Shown here: positions 48,101-61,771 of the stretch, piece after piece
Numbering within the stretch: the first letter of the stretch is position 1
How the letters are laid out: each line of letters starts with the position of its first letter
NCBI GenBank assembly: GCA_034766995.1
Contig: JAWJWD010000021.1
Coordinates: forward strand, 1-64,000
Length of the DNA: 64,000 nucleotides
Direction: 5' to 3'
From: Acanthacorydalis orientalis
Lineage: Eukaryota; Arthropoda; Insecta; Megaloptera; Corydalidae
Notes under the pieces: generated by a model
Told to the model about the DNA's origin: nothing
Databases searched by the model: none
Seen by the model: only the letters and a program-made list of their open reading frames with translations
Program-made: the position numbers and the translations under genes

Positions 48101-48380
48101 TTAGTTTTAATGAATCGTTAAAATAGAATCATTTAAATAGATGATTCATTGTCAATGCTATTAAATTTTTGCTCTTATAGAAAAAGTGATGTTGCAATCA
48201 ATACCTTATTATTCGAATATAGCACTTTTTAACCAAATATATAGAAATATTTGGGTTAACAATAATAAATTATTATAATTAATAACTAAAACTATAAATA
48301 AGTTTCTTTGTTCTGGTTTCTGGTTGTAACTCCTGTCGTCCGCACTGGAAACAAACTGAACAGCTATCACCCTCTCATGT
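45170..48380 (-). repeat. AT-rich degenerate tandem tract, inner right arm
   Basis: Mirror of 24,640-27,850, non-coding. Differs mainly by a short TA/TTAGTTA expansion at about 45,465-45,510. Confidence 0.65.
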
Positions 48381-49022
48381 TGGCAAATCTTTATAGTCCT
48401 ATTTAATTTCTAGAAATTCTTCATCTTCTGACACCTGAAAACATTTTTATATTCTTTATATAACACATTCATTAATACTTTAAAACAAAATATATAAATA
48501 CAATTTGCAATATTTCATGCATACAACCTATTTCAGTCACTCACTTTCAACTATAAAAAAATTACCAAAAAAGAAAAGAAAATATGAATGGGATGTGTTT
48601 TTACTGCAAAAATTTATAAGTATTTGGTTGTATGAAAATTTAACTTTAAATATATATATATATTACAAAAACAAATAAACAGCAAAAGACTGATATATTG
48701 ATACAAAATATAACAATGGATATGAATGAAACATTTTAAAAAACTATTTTCAATCTAATAATTAGGTATGTTTAGTAAGAGAAAAGATAATTTCAACTTA
48801 AAAAATTGATAGAATTGGTGAAAAACTGATTTCAATCATTTACACCCTTAATAAATTTCATTACTAACGTATAAAAAGGAAACTTAAGTTTATTATAAAA
48901 AGAGCATTTAAAAGTAGAACTTACAATATTTTTATATAATGAAGAATAGAATGATGGAATCACAATTTTAATTTTAAAATAAACAAAAACGAAACATTTA
49001 AAATTTAATTATATATGACTTG

Positions 49023-49069
<47 letters not shown>

Positions 49070-49557
49070 ATATGATCAAATATTGAAAAAGAAACTGAAT
49101 AAAATAAAAAATTACAAATTAAGCACCAAAATCAGTAAATTAATTTAAGATTATCATGAAAATCTATTTCAAATTAAAATTCATCGAATATTAATTAAAT
49201 GCAAAAAGAATAAAAACTGGTAAAACAATATTAAAGAAAGTAAACAATTACAATTTAAAAAAAATAATTGTAAAGTTAAACAAATATGCATAATTAATTA
49301 ATGAAAAATAACTAAACGGTTCTTTTTCTTATCAAATCATTTGGTGCTTAAATAATTTATGCAAATAGATTCAACTATTAACAGGCAAAATGTTTAAGAA
49401 AAAAATCAAAGAAAAATACATAAAACATAAAAATTTATTAGTTAATATTCTTAAGTTTTTTAATTATTACTTTATAATTATTAAAAGTATATTTATATTT
49501 CAATTTTATGCTACATATTTATTTTGTATTAATTAGATTTTTAAATGAAATGCTTAC

Positions 49558-49633
49558 TTTTAAAATGAAGACTGGATAGAAGATTGCCTTGTTCTATACA
49601 AGCACCAAAACAACATAATTTAGTAATCCCCAT
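49558..49633 (-). other. Exon-like block with ATG and splice donor, right copy
   Basis: Identical mirror of 23,392-23,467 on the minus strand, with the donor GTAAGC following at 49,557. Confidence 0.18.
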
Positions 49634-50314
49634 GTTCAGCATCCGAAATTTGATCTAACATACTCTTCATACGATGCTAAAACTAATAATTTAGTACCTA
49701 GAACAGAATATTTTTACTACAAAAGTTTATATATGTATATTCAAAAATAGTATTTTATATTTTAACTTTTTTCCTTAACATTTTTAACTTCCCGTCATAC
49801 ATAATCCGTAGTAAAGATATACATTTCAGTGCTATGTATTCACGATCTTTATGAGAAACCGGATCCATTTGGTATCAAAAGCATCTGAAACTTTATGATT
49901 TTTTTAACCACACTGTAATTAATGAATCGAGTATATTTTTTCTTACTTTTTTATGTCATTATTACATAATATTTAATATCCACATCGGTCTGGCGATCTT
50001 CCAAATTCGTTTTAAAGTAAAGAGTAGTGTAATAAAATGATTTTAAGATTTAATGAATCGTACGAACTTTTAATATTATGTTCGTGTTAAATATCCGATG
50101 CAGAATGTTAAACATTTATCATTTTACAAAATATATTGTTATAACAGTATCCTCTGATTACACATACGACGTGCAGTGTAATCAATAACTAGAACCATGG
50201 TTCAAATAGTGTGGTTCAGTGGTAGTGTGGTTCATGTTGAGTCAACCACAATGTTTGCTGTTTGGTGAAACATTTTCAGAATAAACCCTACCCCAGTAAC
50301 AAAATGTTAAAAAA

Positions 50315-50497
50315 ATGAATTTAAAACTACAAGCAAAGCAAAGTACGAAGCATCCGAGTAACACCCGTGTAGGATTACAGGCCCGGGGATACCCCAGCCA
50401 CTCTCGACCAGCGCTCTGCACTTCTCAACCGAATGTACGTTTTCGTGATGTCATCGAAGAATGTGGATGCGGTTCTCGAAGAAACCTGAAACCCTAG
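50315..50497 (+). other. 60-codon open frame, right copy
   Basis: Identical mirror of 22,528-22,710. Begins MNLKLQAKQSTKH, basic, with a Cys-Gly pair near the end; no recognised domain. The surrounding GC-richer block extends from about 50,295 to 50,775. Confidence 0.2.
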
Positions 50498-51425
50498 TCA
50501 AAAACCTAAGCTATAAAAAAAAAACGAGAGATCTCTCATAAAAACCCTACTCTAAAGTCTAATCTAAAGCACAAGTGAGAAGCGAGACAAAGTCTCATAA
50601 AATAAAGGTCAGGGAAAACAACACAAAAACCCTGAAAAAAAGGACAAAACAAACAGACTGCCTCGCACCTCCAGGTTTGAAGACTTCTCGATGGCGAAAA
50701 CGTAGACGGTTATAGTTAGCAAAGGGTGCGATCGCTTAAGTACTACCTAGAGGTGAAACCAAAATATCCTGTACCCTTAACGCAGTCCCAGTTTAACGTT
50801 TATTAGACATCTGGTTCGTACTCACGGACAATCTTAAAATGAATTTGAAGAATTCACTAAAAGATTTTTATGAATTTACAGTTAAAGTGATCGGGCGATC
50901 ACGATACAAAACCCCGAGGCACTTACATTTACAATACTGAAAACTAATTTTATGATCTTTCTCGATCACGATGTTTTAACGTTGCTTCAGTGCTTCTAAC
51001 GTGTTATGTTAGAAATATATATATCGTTATACGACGAATCTTCAAATCGACTTCAGTAATCAGAAGAACATATATAACAAATTAAAATTTTAAAAAAATG
51101 TATTTTAAAATAATGAAAAAAACAATTTATCAAATTTAATTTTATGTAAATTAAACAAAACTACTCTATACTTAAATATTCATCCATGATAGTAAAAATT
51201 CTAAGAAAAAAATAAACAATGTACAATAACTCTAAAAATTGTTAATATTGAAAAATGTAAAATTATTTTGAAAATTTGTTAAAAAATAGTTAAATGTTTT
51301 TAATTTAGTTAGATTTAAACATATATTTAAAAATTTCAATCGAAAAACTACAATTACTTACAATTAAATACGACTGTAGGAAAATTCTTGAACAGTGTAT
51401 TGGACGGACGGCGTTCGATACAGAA

Positions 51426-51596
51426 ATGAGTCGCGCAAGCCGTGCAATGGTCAGTGAAGGCCAGTCGATTCGTGACGCAGCTACGAGTGAATTATATAAA
51501 ATGCTGACACGGTGCTGTTACAATGCTTCCATAAGATTTTCAAAACTAGATCAAATGAAACCGATTTATTTAATGGAAAAAATATATTTAAAATAA
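51426..51596 (+). CDS. Short conserved-in-both-arms frame, right copy, hypothetical
   Basis: Mirror of 21,429-21,599; ATG at 51,426, TAA at 51,594-51,596, 56 codons, within an open frame that starts after a TAG at 51,306. A possible AG acceptor (GACTGTAG) lies at about 51,371-51,378. Downstream at about 52,206-52,310 is another exon-like block on the same strand, so the two could belong to one transcript running outwards from the palindrome centre. No family recognised. Confidence 0.2.
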   Translation: MSRASRAMVSEGQSIRDAATSELYKMLTRCCYNASIRFSKLDQMKPIYLMEKIYLK

Positions 51597-51714
51597 TAAC
51601 GATTTTATGTTTTCATGATTTATCCATTGTCCAATATAATGAAAACTGGATATTTGTACAAAAAAAATACACCAAATATTAATTTTAAAATTATATCTCT
51701 CATAATTAATGCCT

Positions 51715-51733
51715 CTCTCTCTCTCTATCTATC

Positions 51734-51828
<95 letters not shown>

Positions 51829-51855
51829 CATATATATATATATAATATATATATG
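51715..51855. repeat. (TA)n with TCTA/CTCT head, right copy
   Basis: Mirror of 21,165-21,300, slightly shorter. Confidence 0.95.
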
Positions 51856-52205
51856 TGACGTTTGCGATTGTCGATTGTTAAAAATGGCCATTATTATCTG
51901 CAACAAAACAGTCAAATCCTCCTTGTTAAAATCAATATTACCATGGCTAAATTAATAGTAAAAAATTGAAAATGTTCTAAAAAAGTGGACGAAATTTCGA
52001 ATTAGATTGTGGAATACAAGCTAGTGGGATTTTTAAAAAAATTGTGAATATTTTATAACTTTTAAGGTACAGCAGTATCATTTTATATTCTTAGTCTTAT
52101 GTATAAATATTTATTTATAATAATTTTCTGTCGAATGATTCTAATTTGATATTATTAATTTTCAGAAACAAATAAAAAATTACATTACTAAAAATCAATA
52201 AATAA

Positions 52206-52310
52206 ACTGTGTATGATCCTGCCACCAGTATTCTTGCTTGTCATACAAGACGACCAAAAGGAGCTCGGTTCCAAATTACCAAGGGAACGATGTATGCTAC
52301 TGCTGCAATT
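52206..52310 (+). other. Exon-like block with splice donor, right copy
   Basis: Open from a stop at 52,203 to the donor GTGAGTACT at 52,311; encodes TVYDPATSILACHTRRP and then KGARFQITKG. Composition is clearly less AT-rich than the flanks. No pyrimidine tract or AG just upstream, which weakens the exon reading. Mirror at about 20,714-20,819. Confidence 0.18.
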
Positions 52311-52667
52311 GTGAGTACTCAGTATTTTCTTTAAAATACATTAATTTCTATTTTTTATTGATTAAATGTTTTTCCTAACAATGTATTGATTTTTAATCTC
52401 GTAATATAGCAATAAAATAATAATGTCCATTCTTTATATACTTTATTATTAACTATACATAGAGTATTTTCTTAAATCTAAGATAGATGCGTACGGCCAT
52501 CTCTATGAAAAACTGAAATATATTTTTTCCTGTGTTTGAAACGTCAGTATGAAATTAGTTTTCGTATAAGTTGGAATATAAACTAAAAAAAAATTAGTAC
52601 TTTCTCTTAGTCAGATGGTAAATAAATTTTTTTTCTTTAAGTATTTAGTTTAGAAATTACATAAATA

Positions 52668-52680
52668 GCAACAGATGGCG
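52668..52680 (+). promoter_or_regulatory. CTCF-like motif, right copy
   Basis: GCAACAGATGGCG, mirror of 20,337-20,351; partial match to the CTCF consensus. Confidence 0.2.
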
Positions 52681-52937
52681 TAACTAGCTCGATTTTGAAT
52701 TTAAAATGTATAAATGAAAACGCAGGCAGATTTAATATACAAATATTTAATATATAAGGAATACTACTTTGTTAGCATTTAGCTTGTAAAAAAGATGTAT
52801 ATATATATATACACAAACATGTATATTAATATTATTTATTAGTTTTGACGATCCACCGCTTTTATTTGAAATTATTTCAAACTGAACCATCAAATACCTC
52901 TTGTTTTATTTATAAATATTTTTAAAAATGACAATAA

Positions 52938-52982
<45 letters not shown>

Positions 52983-53148
52983 ATATATTAATATTGTTAC
53001 AACCAAAGCATATTTCATTTGCAGTCAAAGTTAAAAATATAAAGCATTCAATATTATGAGTTCCCTGAAACATTACATGTATAAATAGAAATGGAAGAAA
53101 CTATAATGATGTTCTAAATAATAAATACTTCTAGACAATAAAATATAA

Positions 53149-53154
<6 letters not shown>

Positions 53155-53198
<44 letters not shown>

Positions 53199-54622
53199 GT
53201 TGCTATTTAAATGTTGAGTATGTTAAATGCAATTCATTGATTGAATAAATTTTTAGTCATATATAGTGAATTATAAAGTGTATTAATAATCTATTTTTTA
53301 TTTATATATCAGTTTCGAATTTATAATATATTAGTAGTTATCAATATATTTGACTTCCTACATTGGTATAATATTATATATCAGTATTACAATGAAAGAA
53401 ATGCTTACAATGAGCTAAAAACTATAAAAATTAGACGTTATAAAAATTCACACGTTTAAATACAGTCATTTTATGTCTTAAGAACTGTATTTCAGTTATT
53501 ACAAAGACTGATTAATAGAAATGTTAATAAAATATAAATAAACACAAAAGAAATGAGCATTGAGTACATTTATGAAAACATTTGCTGACTAATATTCTTC
53601 AAACTGAATTGAACATTATATTAACTAGAAGTATGAATAAATTTGATTACATTTTCCTGTTTTATACTCTAAACCTTATACTGTTTCCCATTTATCTTTT
53701 AAAACTTCTTGCTTCATAAATTTAATATACGATAGTGTTGTAGACAAATTAACTTTACTTATTTTTCAAATATTTTCCATATACACTCAATTTTCATAGA
53801 ATAAGCAATGAAAACAAATATATGCAGTTATAGTTTGCTTTCATATGCATAAAATTAATAATTCCATGTATGAAAAAACATGCCTTCAAAAAAACATCAT
53901 ATAGATAGTGGTTTAGTTTTGAAATTTATTTCATTTCTATAATATAAATTAATATTACTAGAATTTATGAAGACTTTCGATTTCTGTATATATTTATTGC
54001 TTCCCTAACAGTACTGAATAAGTACGTACAGAAATTATTTTAAAAAGGCTTACAAAATGATAAAAATTGCAGATAATAATTGAAATCATGTATGCTGAAC
54101 AAAAAGGTTGTTGGTAAACTAATAATTATATATGTGTTTTATATCAACTTTAAAAGGCTTAACTAAAAGAATTCCTATTTCAGAATGAATGTTATTGCAT
54201 TTTTTCATGAATTTATTTATGAAAAATAATATTTTAACTAATTTTCTAATTCTTTTTCAAACAATTAGTGAAACTTTGAAAGTAAATACTAGTGTTCCCT
54301 GTAATAGGTTTATTTCTATGCTAAATGTCACTCATCATCACAATGAGTTTATTTTCTTTTCTAAAAGAATGCAGCACATGTACTAAAAATGATTAAAATT
54401 TGTGGTTGTTAGGAAATTTATGCGATTTTTTAGATTTGCATAAAAATCCGTGTGAGATATAATATCATATACTAACATGATATCTGCAGTATTTAAAATA
54501 TGTGTTGGAAAGAACGGAACAAGCCATAATATAATTCTATAACGTCAACTTGATGCAAATTAAATATTAAAGATATTTTGATTATGATGTACATATGTAT
54601 ATGTATATATATGTATATATTG
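53155..54622. other. Right-arm-only AT-rich segment (about 1.4 kb) bracketed by TA tracts
   Basis: Between a TA tract at 53,155-53,195 and a TATG/TA tract at 54,590-54,622 lies DNA with no partner in the left arm, which has a single TA tract there. No terminal inverted repeats or target duplications other than TA are visible. A 65-codon open frame at 54,189-54,386 has no recognisable features. Confidence 0.8.
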
Positions 54623-56510
54623 TGAGAAATGTATAAGAGAAACAGTAATATGCACAATATTAGAAATAAAATGTTGAGTGAAATGATTATCTACAGAGTC
54701 AGTCCGGCGCACGATGATGAAATAAACTGCTGACCGACGAAATTGCACGGTCGTACGTACGCATGCCGTATTTGTGCCAAACGGTACATTTTTATTCAGG
54801 TAAAATTACTTGTACGTGGGCCTACGGACCAGCTCGCTTCCGATACGGGGAGAAAATTGCCAAAAACGTGAAGAAATTATTTTCGCAATAATTTATATTT
54901 TGTAAATTGACAGTTTTTTTCATTGCGAAGCGATACTAGACATCCATTTAAACTCTGAATCAGTTTCGGTACATTGGTAATGCGTGCGGTGCCGGAATAA
55001 TTACGTCTGCAATTACGCACTGACGTCACTGGAAATGTGAAATTTTGCGTAAATCTACCATTTTTGTTGTGCGATGCGATACTAGACGTCTATTTGAATA
55101 CTGAACCGGTGTCGCTTTGTCAATTTAGCGTACAGGGTCGGAGAAATAGGGCCCGAATTTTGTGACTGGCCCAATTTGCAGGCCGATTCAAATACATTTT
55201 AGAGGCCGGTGTCACTTTTAAACACAAGTACGTGGGTCTACAAACCGACTCGCTTCCGATGCAATGAAAAAATGGCAAAGAAAAGGAAAAATTTTTTTTT
55301 GCAAAATTTTATTTTTTGCAAATCGATAGTTTTTGTACTGCAAAGCGATACAAGACGTCCGTCGGAACTCCGAACAGGTTCCAGTTCATCGGTAGCATGT
55401 GTGGTTCCCCAGAAATCGCGTCTGCAAATTCGCTGTGACGTCACTGAAAATGTGGAAATTTCGCAAATCGACAATTTTTGTTGCGCGATGCGATAGGGAA
55501 CGTCCATTTGAACCCTGAATCGTTGTCAGTTTGTCAATTAAGCGTACAGGGCCGGAACAATACGGTCCGAAAATTTGTGGCCCGGCCACTTCGAGGGCCG
55601 ATTCAAATACCTTCTACGTTCCGATTTCACTTTTAAACGCCAGGACGTGTATCTACGGACCGCCCCGCTTGCGAATCGCGAAAAAACTCGAAAAAATTTT
55701 TCTCAAATTCACGTACCCCTACCTTTGATCACGATTTTCGGACGCGAATTTTTTTCGCAAATCGGCTATTTTTTCGCCGCAGATGCAAACTGGACGTCCG
55801 TCTGAACTATGAATAGTTTGCGGTTTTTCGATAGCACGCGTAACATCGGAGCAATGGCGTCTGAAATGTTCCGCGGGTCCGAAAATTCGCATTTTTTCGC
55901 ATTTTTCGCACACTTCCCACCGTTGAATTTGCTTCCAAACGCGGAAACTAGGTGCGCCGGACCCGTCCGCTCCCGATGCGCCGAAAAAAACATCGAAAAG
56001 TCGATGTGCAGAAATTTGCAATTTCGCAAGTCAGAAGTCAGGGCGTGGCATTTTTCGATATTTGTCCGTAGATTTGATGGTGGAGGCGCATAAAGTATTA
56101 ATGTGCCCAGCGGGCATTTTCCTTTCGGAAATCGCTTGTTTCGACGGTGTCATATGATTCTTGACGTCTACACGGACTGTATGTCAGGGTCGGTGTGCGG
56201 CCCGCACAGGCCCGGTGCAGCAGGCCCGAGAAAATTTGTAAATAGATGAAAAAATTGTAAATCGGAAACTTTTTCGACGCGATGCGATATTAGACATCCG
56301 TCAGAGCTTCGAACCGACGTCGCTTCCTCGCTCATATGTACAGGGACGGCGCAGATGCCCGAAAACCAATCGAAGACGGGAATTTCATTCGTCATTTCTA
56401 GACGTTTATGGGGATCGGTGTTAACTTTTATCACGTAATTATAAATTTCCGAGGCCTTCTCACTTCCAATCCGCCAAAAAAATTGCGAAAAACATTTGCA
56501 TTACACGTGT
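54620..56510 (-). repeat. Outer right arm, unit 3 mirror
   Basis: Reverse complement of 16,205-17,265 joined to the equivalent of 18,758-19,755; lacks the left-only 1.5 kb and the short internal duplication of left unit 3. About 90-95% alike to the left arm. TGACGTCA at about 55,023 and 55,438. Confidence 0.85.
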
Positions 56511-57441
56511 AGGTGTGTATGTTTTTTCCAAATTGTTTGAATCTTGAAAATGGATGAATCTGGCAGTACAGAGCGAATGAATATGTCTAGTGGAACTGCG
56601 GACCGGTGTCGGTTATTCGGTCGCGCGTGCAGGGCCGGAACAACGGCCCGAAGCACAAGCTATCGTTGATCGCTTCTAATATCGTTTCAAGCACATTTAA
56701 ACAACCAAAAATTTAACATACGTATGTTTAAGGAATATCACGCTTGCGATGCGCCGAAAAATTTGCGAAAAAAAAAACAAGAATTTTTTTTATTAAATTG
56801 TTTTTTTAGCCAAAATTATTTTTGAAAGCGACGACGATTTTGGCTGTGTAGGACGATAGCGGCTATCAATCACTACAGTGGATTAGTGGCGTCCCGCGCT
56901 TCAACACACAGGGCCGGGACGGCGGCCCGAAAACCAGTTAGGAGCTGTTTGCTTTGATCGTAGTTTTGTGACACTTTTAGGCGCTAGGGCAGAGTTCCAA
57001 CGATGAATCGCAATTGTACGAGTAGGCACGTTTTCGATTCCAACAAAAATATCGCAATAAACAATTAGTACATCATAGGCTGGCTCCAGCCATCTCTGTC
57101 GTCTAATGATGTAGCAGTATGAATCAATCTTATGTATTGTACACAAATAAATAATAAACATATTTTATTGTTTTTACATTAGTAGACCGTTCATAGTCGT
57201 CGAGTTAATGTTTAACGGTCCATTTGGCAAAGCAATGTCAAGAAAAAACTTAAATCGATCGTTAATGACCAGCGTGATTTTCAGACCGCTGCTGTAGGCA
57301 CCCTGGTACATTATAGAAACTATGGTGGACGGTTGGCTTCGTGTTGTCGCAAAAATATTTTATATCTAGCTCTCCACTCTCCTCACAGTCTCATTAAACT
57401 GCGACAGTTTATAAATGAATACACGAGTGCAAAATGTCATC

Positions 57442-57494
<53 letters not shown>

Positions 57495-59105
57495 TTTTAA
57501 ATTGACAGTTTTTGCATTGCGAAGCGTTACTAGATATCCATTTAAATTCTGAATCGGTTTTAGAAAATCGGTAACGCGTGCGGTACAGGAACAATCGGGT
57601 CTGTAATTTCGCACTGACGTCACTGGAGATGTGAAATTATCGTAAATCGACCATTTTTGTTGTGCGATGTGATACTAGACCTCTATTTGAATACTGAACC
57701 GGTATCACTTTGTCAATTGAGCGTACAGGGTCGGAGAAATAGGGCCCGAATTTTGTGACTGGCTCACATTGCAGGCCGATTCAAATACACTTTTTAGAGG
57801 TCGGTGTCACTTTTAAACATTAGTACGTGGGTCTACAAACCGAGCCGCTTCCGATGCGATAAAAAAATTGCTAAGAAAGCGAAAAAAATTTTTTTTTGCA
57901 AAATATTTTTTTTTGCAAATCGATAGTTTTTGTGCTGCAAAGCGATACTAGACGTCCGTTGAATCTCCAAACTCGTTCCAGTTCATCGTTAGCATACGTG
58001 GTTCCCGAGCAATCGCATCTGCAAATTCGCTGTGACGTCACTGAAAATGTGGTACTTTCGCAAATCGGCAATTTTTGTTGTGCGATGCGAAACTAGACGT
58101 CCATTTGAACACTGAATCGGTATCGGTTTGTCAATTAGCCGTACAGGGCCGGAGTAATATGGTCCGAAAATTTGCGACTCGCCCACTTCGGGGGCCGATT
58201 CAAATACCTTCTACGTTCCGATTTCACTTTTAAACGCCAGGACGTATATCTACGGACCGCCCCGCATGCGATGCGCCAAAAAACTCGAAAAAAATTTCCT
58301 CAAATTCACATATCCCTACCTTTGATCACGATTTTGGAACGCGAATTTTTTTTCGCAAATCTAGAATTTTTTCGACGCAGATACAAACTAGACGTCCGTC
58401 TGAACTACGAATAGTTTTCGGTTTCTCGATAGCACGCGTAACGCCGGAGTTACAACGTCTGAAAGAGTTTGCGGGTCCGCAAAATCGTCTTTTTTCGCAT
58501 TTTTCGCACACTTCCCACCGTTAAATTTGCTTCCAAATGCGGAAACTAGGTGCGCCGGATCCGTCCGCTCCCGATCCGCTGAAAAAAACATCGAAAAGTC
58601 GAAGTGCAAAAATTTGCAATTTCGCGAGTCAGAAGTTAGGGCGTGGCATTTCTCGATGTTTGTCCGTAGATTTGATGGTGGAGGCGCATAATGTATTATG
58701 TGCTCGGCGGGTGTTTTCCTTTTGGAAATCGCTTGTTTCGACGGTGTCACATGATTGTACACGTCTACATGGACTGTACGGAAGTGTCGGTGAGTGGCCC
58801 GCACAGGCCCGGTGCAGCAGGCCCGAGAAATTTTGTAAATAAACGTAAAAATTGTAAATCGGTGATTTTTTCGATGCGGTGCGATATTAGACGTCCGTTG
58901 GATCTTCGAACCGACGTCGCTTCATCGCTCACATGTACAGGGCCGGCACAGAGGCCCGAAAACCAATCGAAGACGGGAATTTCATTCGTCATTTCTAGAC
59001 GTTTATGGGCGTCGGCGTTAACTTTTATCACGTAATTATAAATGTACGAGGCCTTCTCACTTCCAATCCGCCAAAAAAATTGCTAAAAACATTTGTATTA
59101 TGCGT
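56510..59105 (-). repeat. Outer right arm, unit 2 mirror
   Basis: Reverse complement of 13,855-16,200, including component A (57,060-57,420), a TA tract (57,445-57,490) longer than its left partner, and TGACGTCA at about 57,615 and 58,032. Confidence 0.85.
57060..57420 (-). repeat. Satellite component A, copy 4
   Basis: Same strand as copy 1 (11,640-12,030), without that copy's 100-bp insertion. Begins with GGCTGGCTCCAGCC. Confidence 0.8.
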
Positions 59106-60985
59106 GTGGGTGTGTATGTGTGTATGTTTTTTTCAAATTGTTTGAGTCTTGCAAATCGATGAATCTGGCGGTACAGAGCGAATGTACGGGCCTAGTGGAA
59201 CTGCGAACTGGCGTTGGTTATCTATCTGCGCGTTCAGGGCCGGCAAAACGGCCCCACGCCTGTATTACAGGCGGTCGCTGATCGCTTCTGACGCCGTTTC
59301 TAACACATTTAAGTATCGGCAATAAACTTAATAGACGAAACGGATATCTATGGACAGTTTTTGCATTGCGAAGCGATACTAGATACCCATTTAAACTCTG
59401 AATCGGTTTCAGTACATCGGTATCGCGTGCGGTGCCGGAACAATCGCGTTTGCAATTTCGCACTGACGTCACTGGAAATGTAAAATTCCGCATAAATCGA
59501 CCATTTTTGTTGTGTGATACGATACTAGACGTCTATTTGAATACTGAACCGGTATCACTTTGTCGTCAATTTAGCGTACAGGGTCGGAGAAATAGGGCCC
59601 GAATTTTCAGATTGGCCCACTTTGCAGGCCGGTTTGAATACATTTTAGAGGCCGGTGTCACTTTTAAACACTAGTACGTCTGTCTACAAACCGACCCGCT
59701 TCCGATGCGATGAAAAAATTGCAAAGAAAGTGAAAAAAAAATATTTGCAAAATATTTCTTTCTGCAAATCGATAGTTTTTGTGATGCAAAGCGATACTAG
59801 ACGTCCGTTGAATATCCGAACTCGTTCCAGTTCATCGGTAGCATGCATAGTTCCGGAATAATCGCGTCTGCAAATTCGCTCTGACGTCACTGAAAATGTG
59901 GTAATTTCGCAATTCGGCAATTTTTGTTGTGCGATGCGACACTAGACGTCCATTTGAACACTGAATCGGTGTCGGTTTGTCAATTAGCCGTACAGGGCCG
60001 GAGTAATATGGTCCGAAAATTTGCGACCCGCCCACTTCGGGGGCCGATTCAAATACCTTCTACGTTCCGATTTCACTTTTAAACGCCAGGACGTGTATCT
60101 ACGGACCGCCCCGCTTGCGATGCGCCAAAAAACTCGAAAAATTTTTTCTCAAATTCACGTATCCCTACCTATGATCATGATTTTGGAACGCGAATTTTTT
60201 TTCGCAAATCTGCAATTTTTTCGACGCGGATGGAAACTAGACGTCCGTCTGAACTACGAATAGTTTTCGGTTTCTCGATAGCACGCGTAACGCCGGAGTT
60301 ACAGCGTCTGAAAGAGTTTGCGGGTCCGCAAAATCGTCTTTTTTCGCATTTTTCGCACACTTCCCACCGTTAAATTTGCTTCCAAATGCGAAAACTAGGT
60401 GCGCCGTATCCGTCCGCTCCCGATCCGCTGAAAAAAACATCGAAAAGTCGAAGTTGAAAAATTTGCAATTTCGCAAATCAGAGCATTTTTCGATGCTTGT
60501 TTATGGAGATGATGGTGGAGGCGCAACGATATGATGGTGGAGGCGCACAATGTATTAACATGCTCGGCGGGCGTTTTCCTTTTGGAAATCGCTTGTTTCG
60601 ACGGTGTCACACGATTCTAGACGTCTACACGGACTGTATACCAGTGCCGGTGTGCGGCCCGCACAGGCCCGGTGTACCAGGCCCGAGAAAATTTGGAAAT
60701 AGAAAAAATTACAAATCGAAAATTTTTTCGACGCGATGCGATATTGCACATCCGTCGGACCTTCGAACCGACGTCGCTTCCTCGCTCACATGTACAGGGC
60801 CGGCACAGAGGCCGTAAAACCAATCGAAGACGGGAATATCATTCGTCATTTCTAGACGTTTATGAGAGTCGGCGTTAACTTTTATCGCGTAATTATAATT
60901 GTCCGAGGCCTTCCCACTTAGGATCCGCAAAAAAAAAATGCAAAAAAACATTTGTATTGTGCGTGTACGTCTGTATGTATGTATG
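59105..60985 (-). repeat. Outer right arm, unit 1 mirror
   Basis: Reverse complement of 12,030-13,850, with a GATGATGGTGGAGGCGCA block repeated twice at 60,508-60,548, as in the left arm (about 12,464-12,495). Homology with the left arm ends at about 60,985. Confidence 0.85.
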
Positions 60986-61229
60986 ATTTTTTCCAAATAC
61001 AGAGTGAATATAGGCGCCTGTTGGATACGCGAACTTGCGTCTGTTCCTATATCGCACACGCAGAGCCGTAGTAACAGCCCGATGTCCGTATCAGAGGCTA
61101 GTTCATCCACCTCTGATCTCGATTGATATACTGTTAGGCGCCGGCGTCAAGTTTAATCAGACGAACGATAGTCTACGAATACTTCACAGTAAAGCAAGTA
61201 GAATCAATGTTGTTTTGTACATATTAATA
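60986..61229. other. Spacer between palindrome 2 and mariner
   Basis: No gene seen. A fragment similar in style to the satellite (AGAGCCGTAGTAACAGCCC, GAGGCTAGTTCATCC) suggests a very diverged satellite piece. Confidence 0.5.
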
Positions 61230-61258
61230 CGAGGTCAGACAATTAAGTAATGCGACAA
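61230..61258 (-). repeat. Mariner terminal inverted repeat (one end)
   Basis: About 29 bp starting CGAGGTCAGACAATTAAG and continuing TAATGCGAC. No matching inverted copy was found nearby on the other side of the fragment. Confidence 0.6.
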
Positions 61259-61285
61259 AATTCAAAAATCGAGTATATTTAAAAA

Positions 61286-61771
61286 TTAAGGTACATCGCT
61301 GCGATCCCCTTCAAAGTAGTCCCCTCCCGCATCTATACACTTATTCCAGCGAGTTTTCCGGTTTTCGTAACAATTCTGGAACACTTCTTGTGGGACCTCT
61401 CCGAGTACCCTCGTCACAGATTCTTGGATATCTTCAACGGAGTCAAAATGTCGACCTTTGACGAATTTTTTCATATGGGGGAATAGGAAAAAGTCGCAGG
61501 GTGACATGTCCGGTGAATAGGGCGGTTGTGGTAACGTTGCGATGCCTTTAGACGCCAAAAACTGAGAGACACTGAACGCACTGTGACAGGGAGCATTGTC
61601 GTGATGCAGAACCCAAGTCTTCGCGATCTCTGGACGCACTCTGAGCACCCTTTTTCGTAATTTTTCGAGCACATTGCGGTAGAATACTTGATTTACGGTT
61701 TGTCCAGGTGGTACGAACTCTTTGTGAACCACCCCTTTGCTGTCGAAGAAGCAAATCAACATGGTTTTCAC
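61286..61771 (-). pseudogene. Mariner-family transposase, C-terminal half
   Basis: Transposase catalyses cut-and-paste movement of the element using a DD34D active site. The frame covers the C-terminal half (161 codons from the first Met against about 340-350 for a whole protein). It starts at the conserved KVKTMLICFFD strand. The second catalytic Asp is in HHDNAPCHS and the third in YSPDMSPCDFFLFP, exactly 34 residues apart, which defines mariner rather than Tc1. The helix-turn-helix domains and the first catalytic Asp are absent, so it cannot be active. The frame is intact to its TAA with no internal stop. The Met at 61,771 is internal to the family alignment and is not a true start. Confidence 0.93.

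Larger units (their letters stand above)
43364..53155 (-). repeat. Inner right arm of palindrome 2
   Basis: Reverse complement of 19,860-29,548. The stretches compared are identical or differ by single bases; larger differences are the roughly 145 bp retained at about 43,570-43,700, one lost minisatellite unit near 44,230, a TA-rich insertion around 45,465-45,510 and TA tract lengths. Confidence 0.92.

Noticed and set aside
61286..61771. Complete, potentially active transposase
   Set aside because: It lacks the N-terminal DNA-binding domain, the first catalytic Asp and one transposon end.
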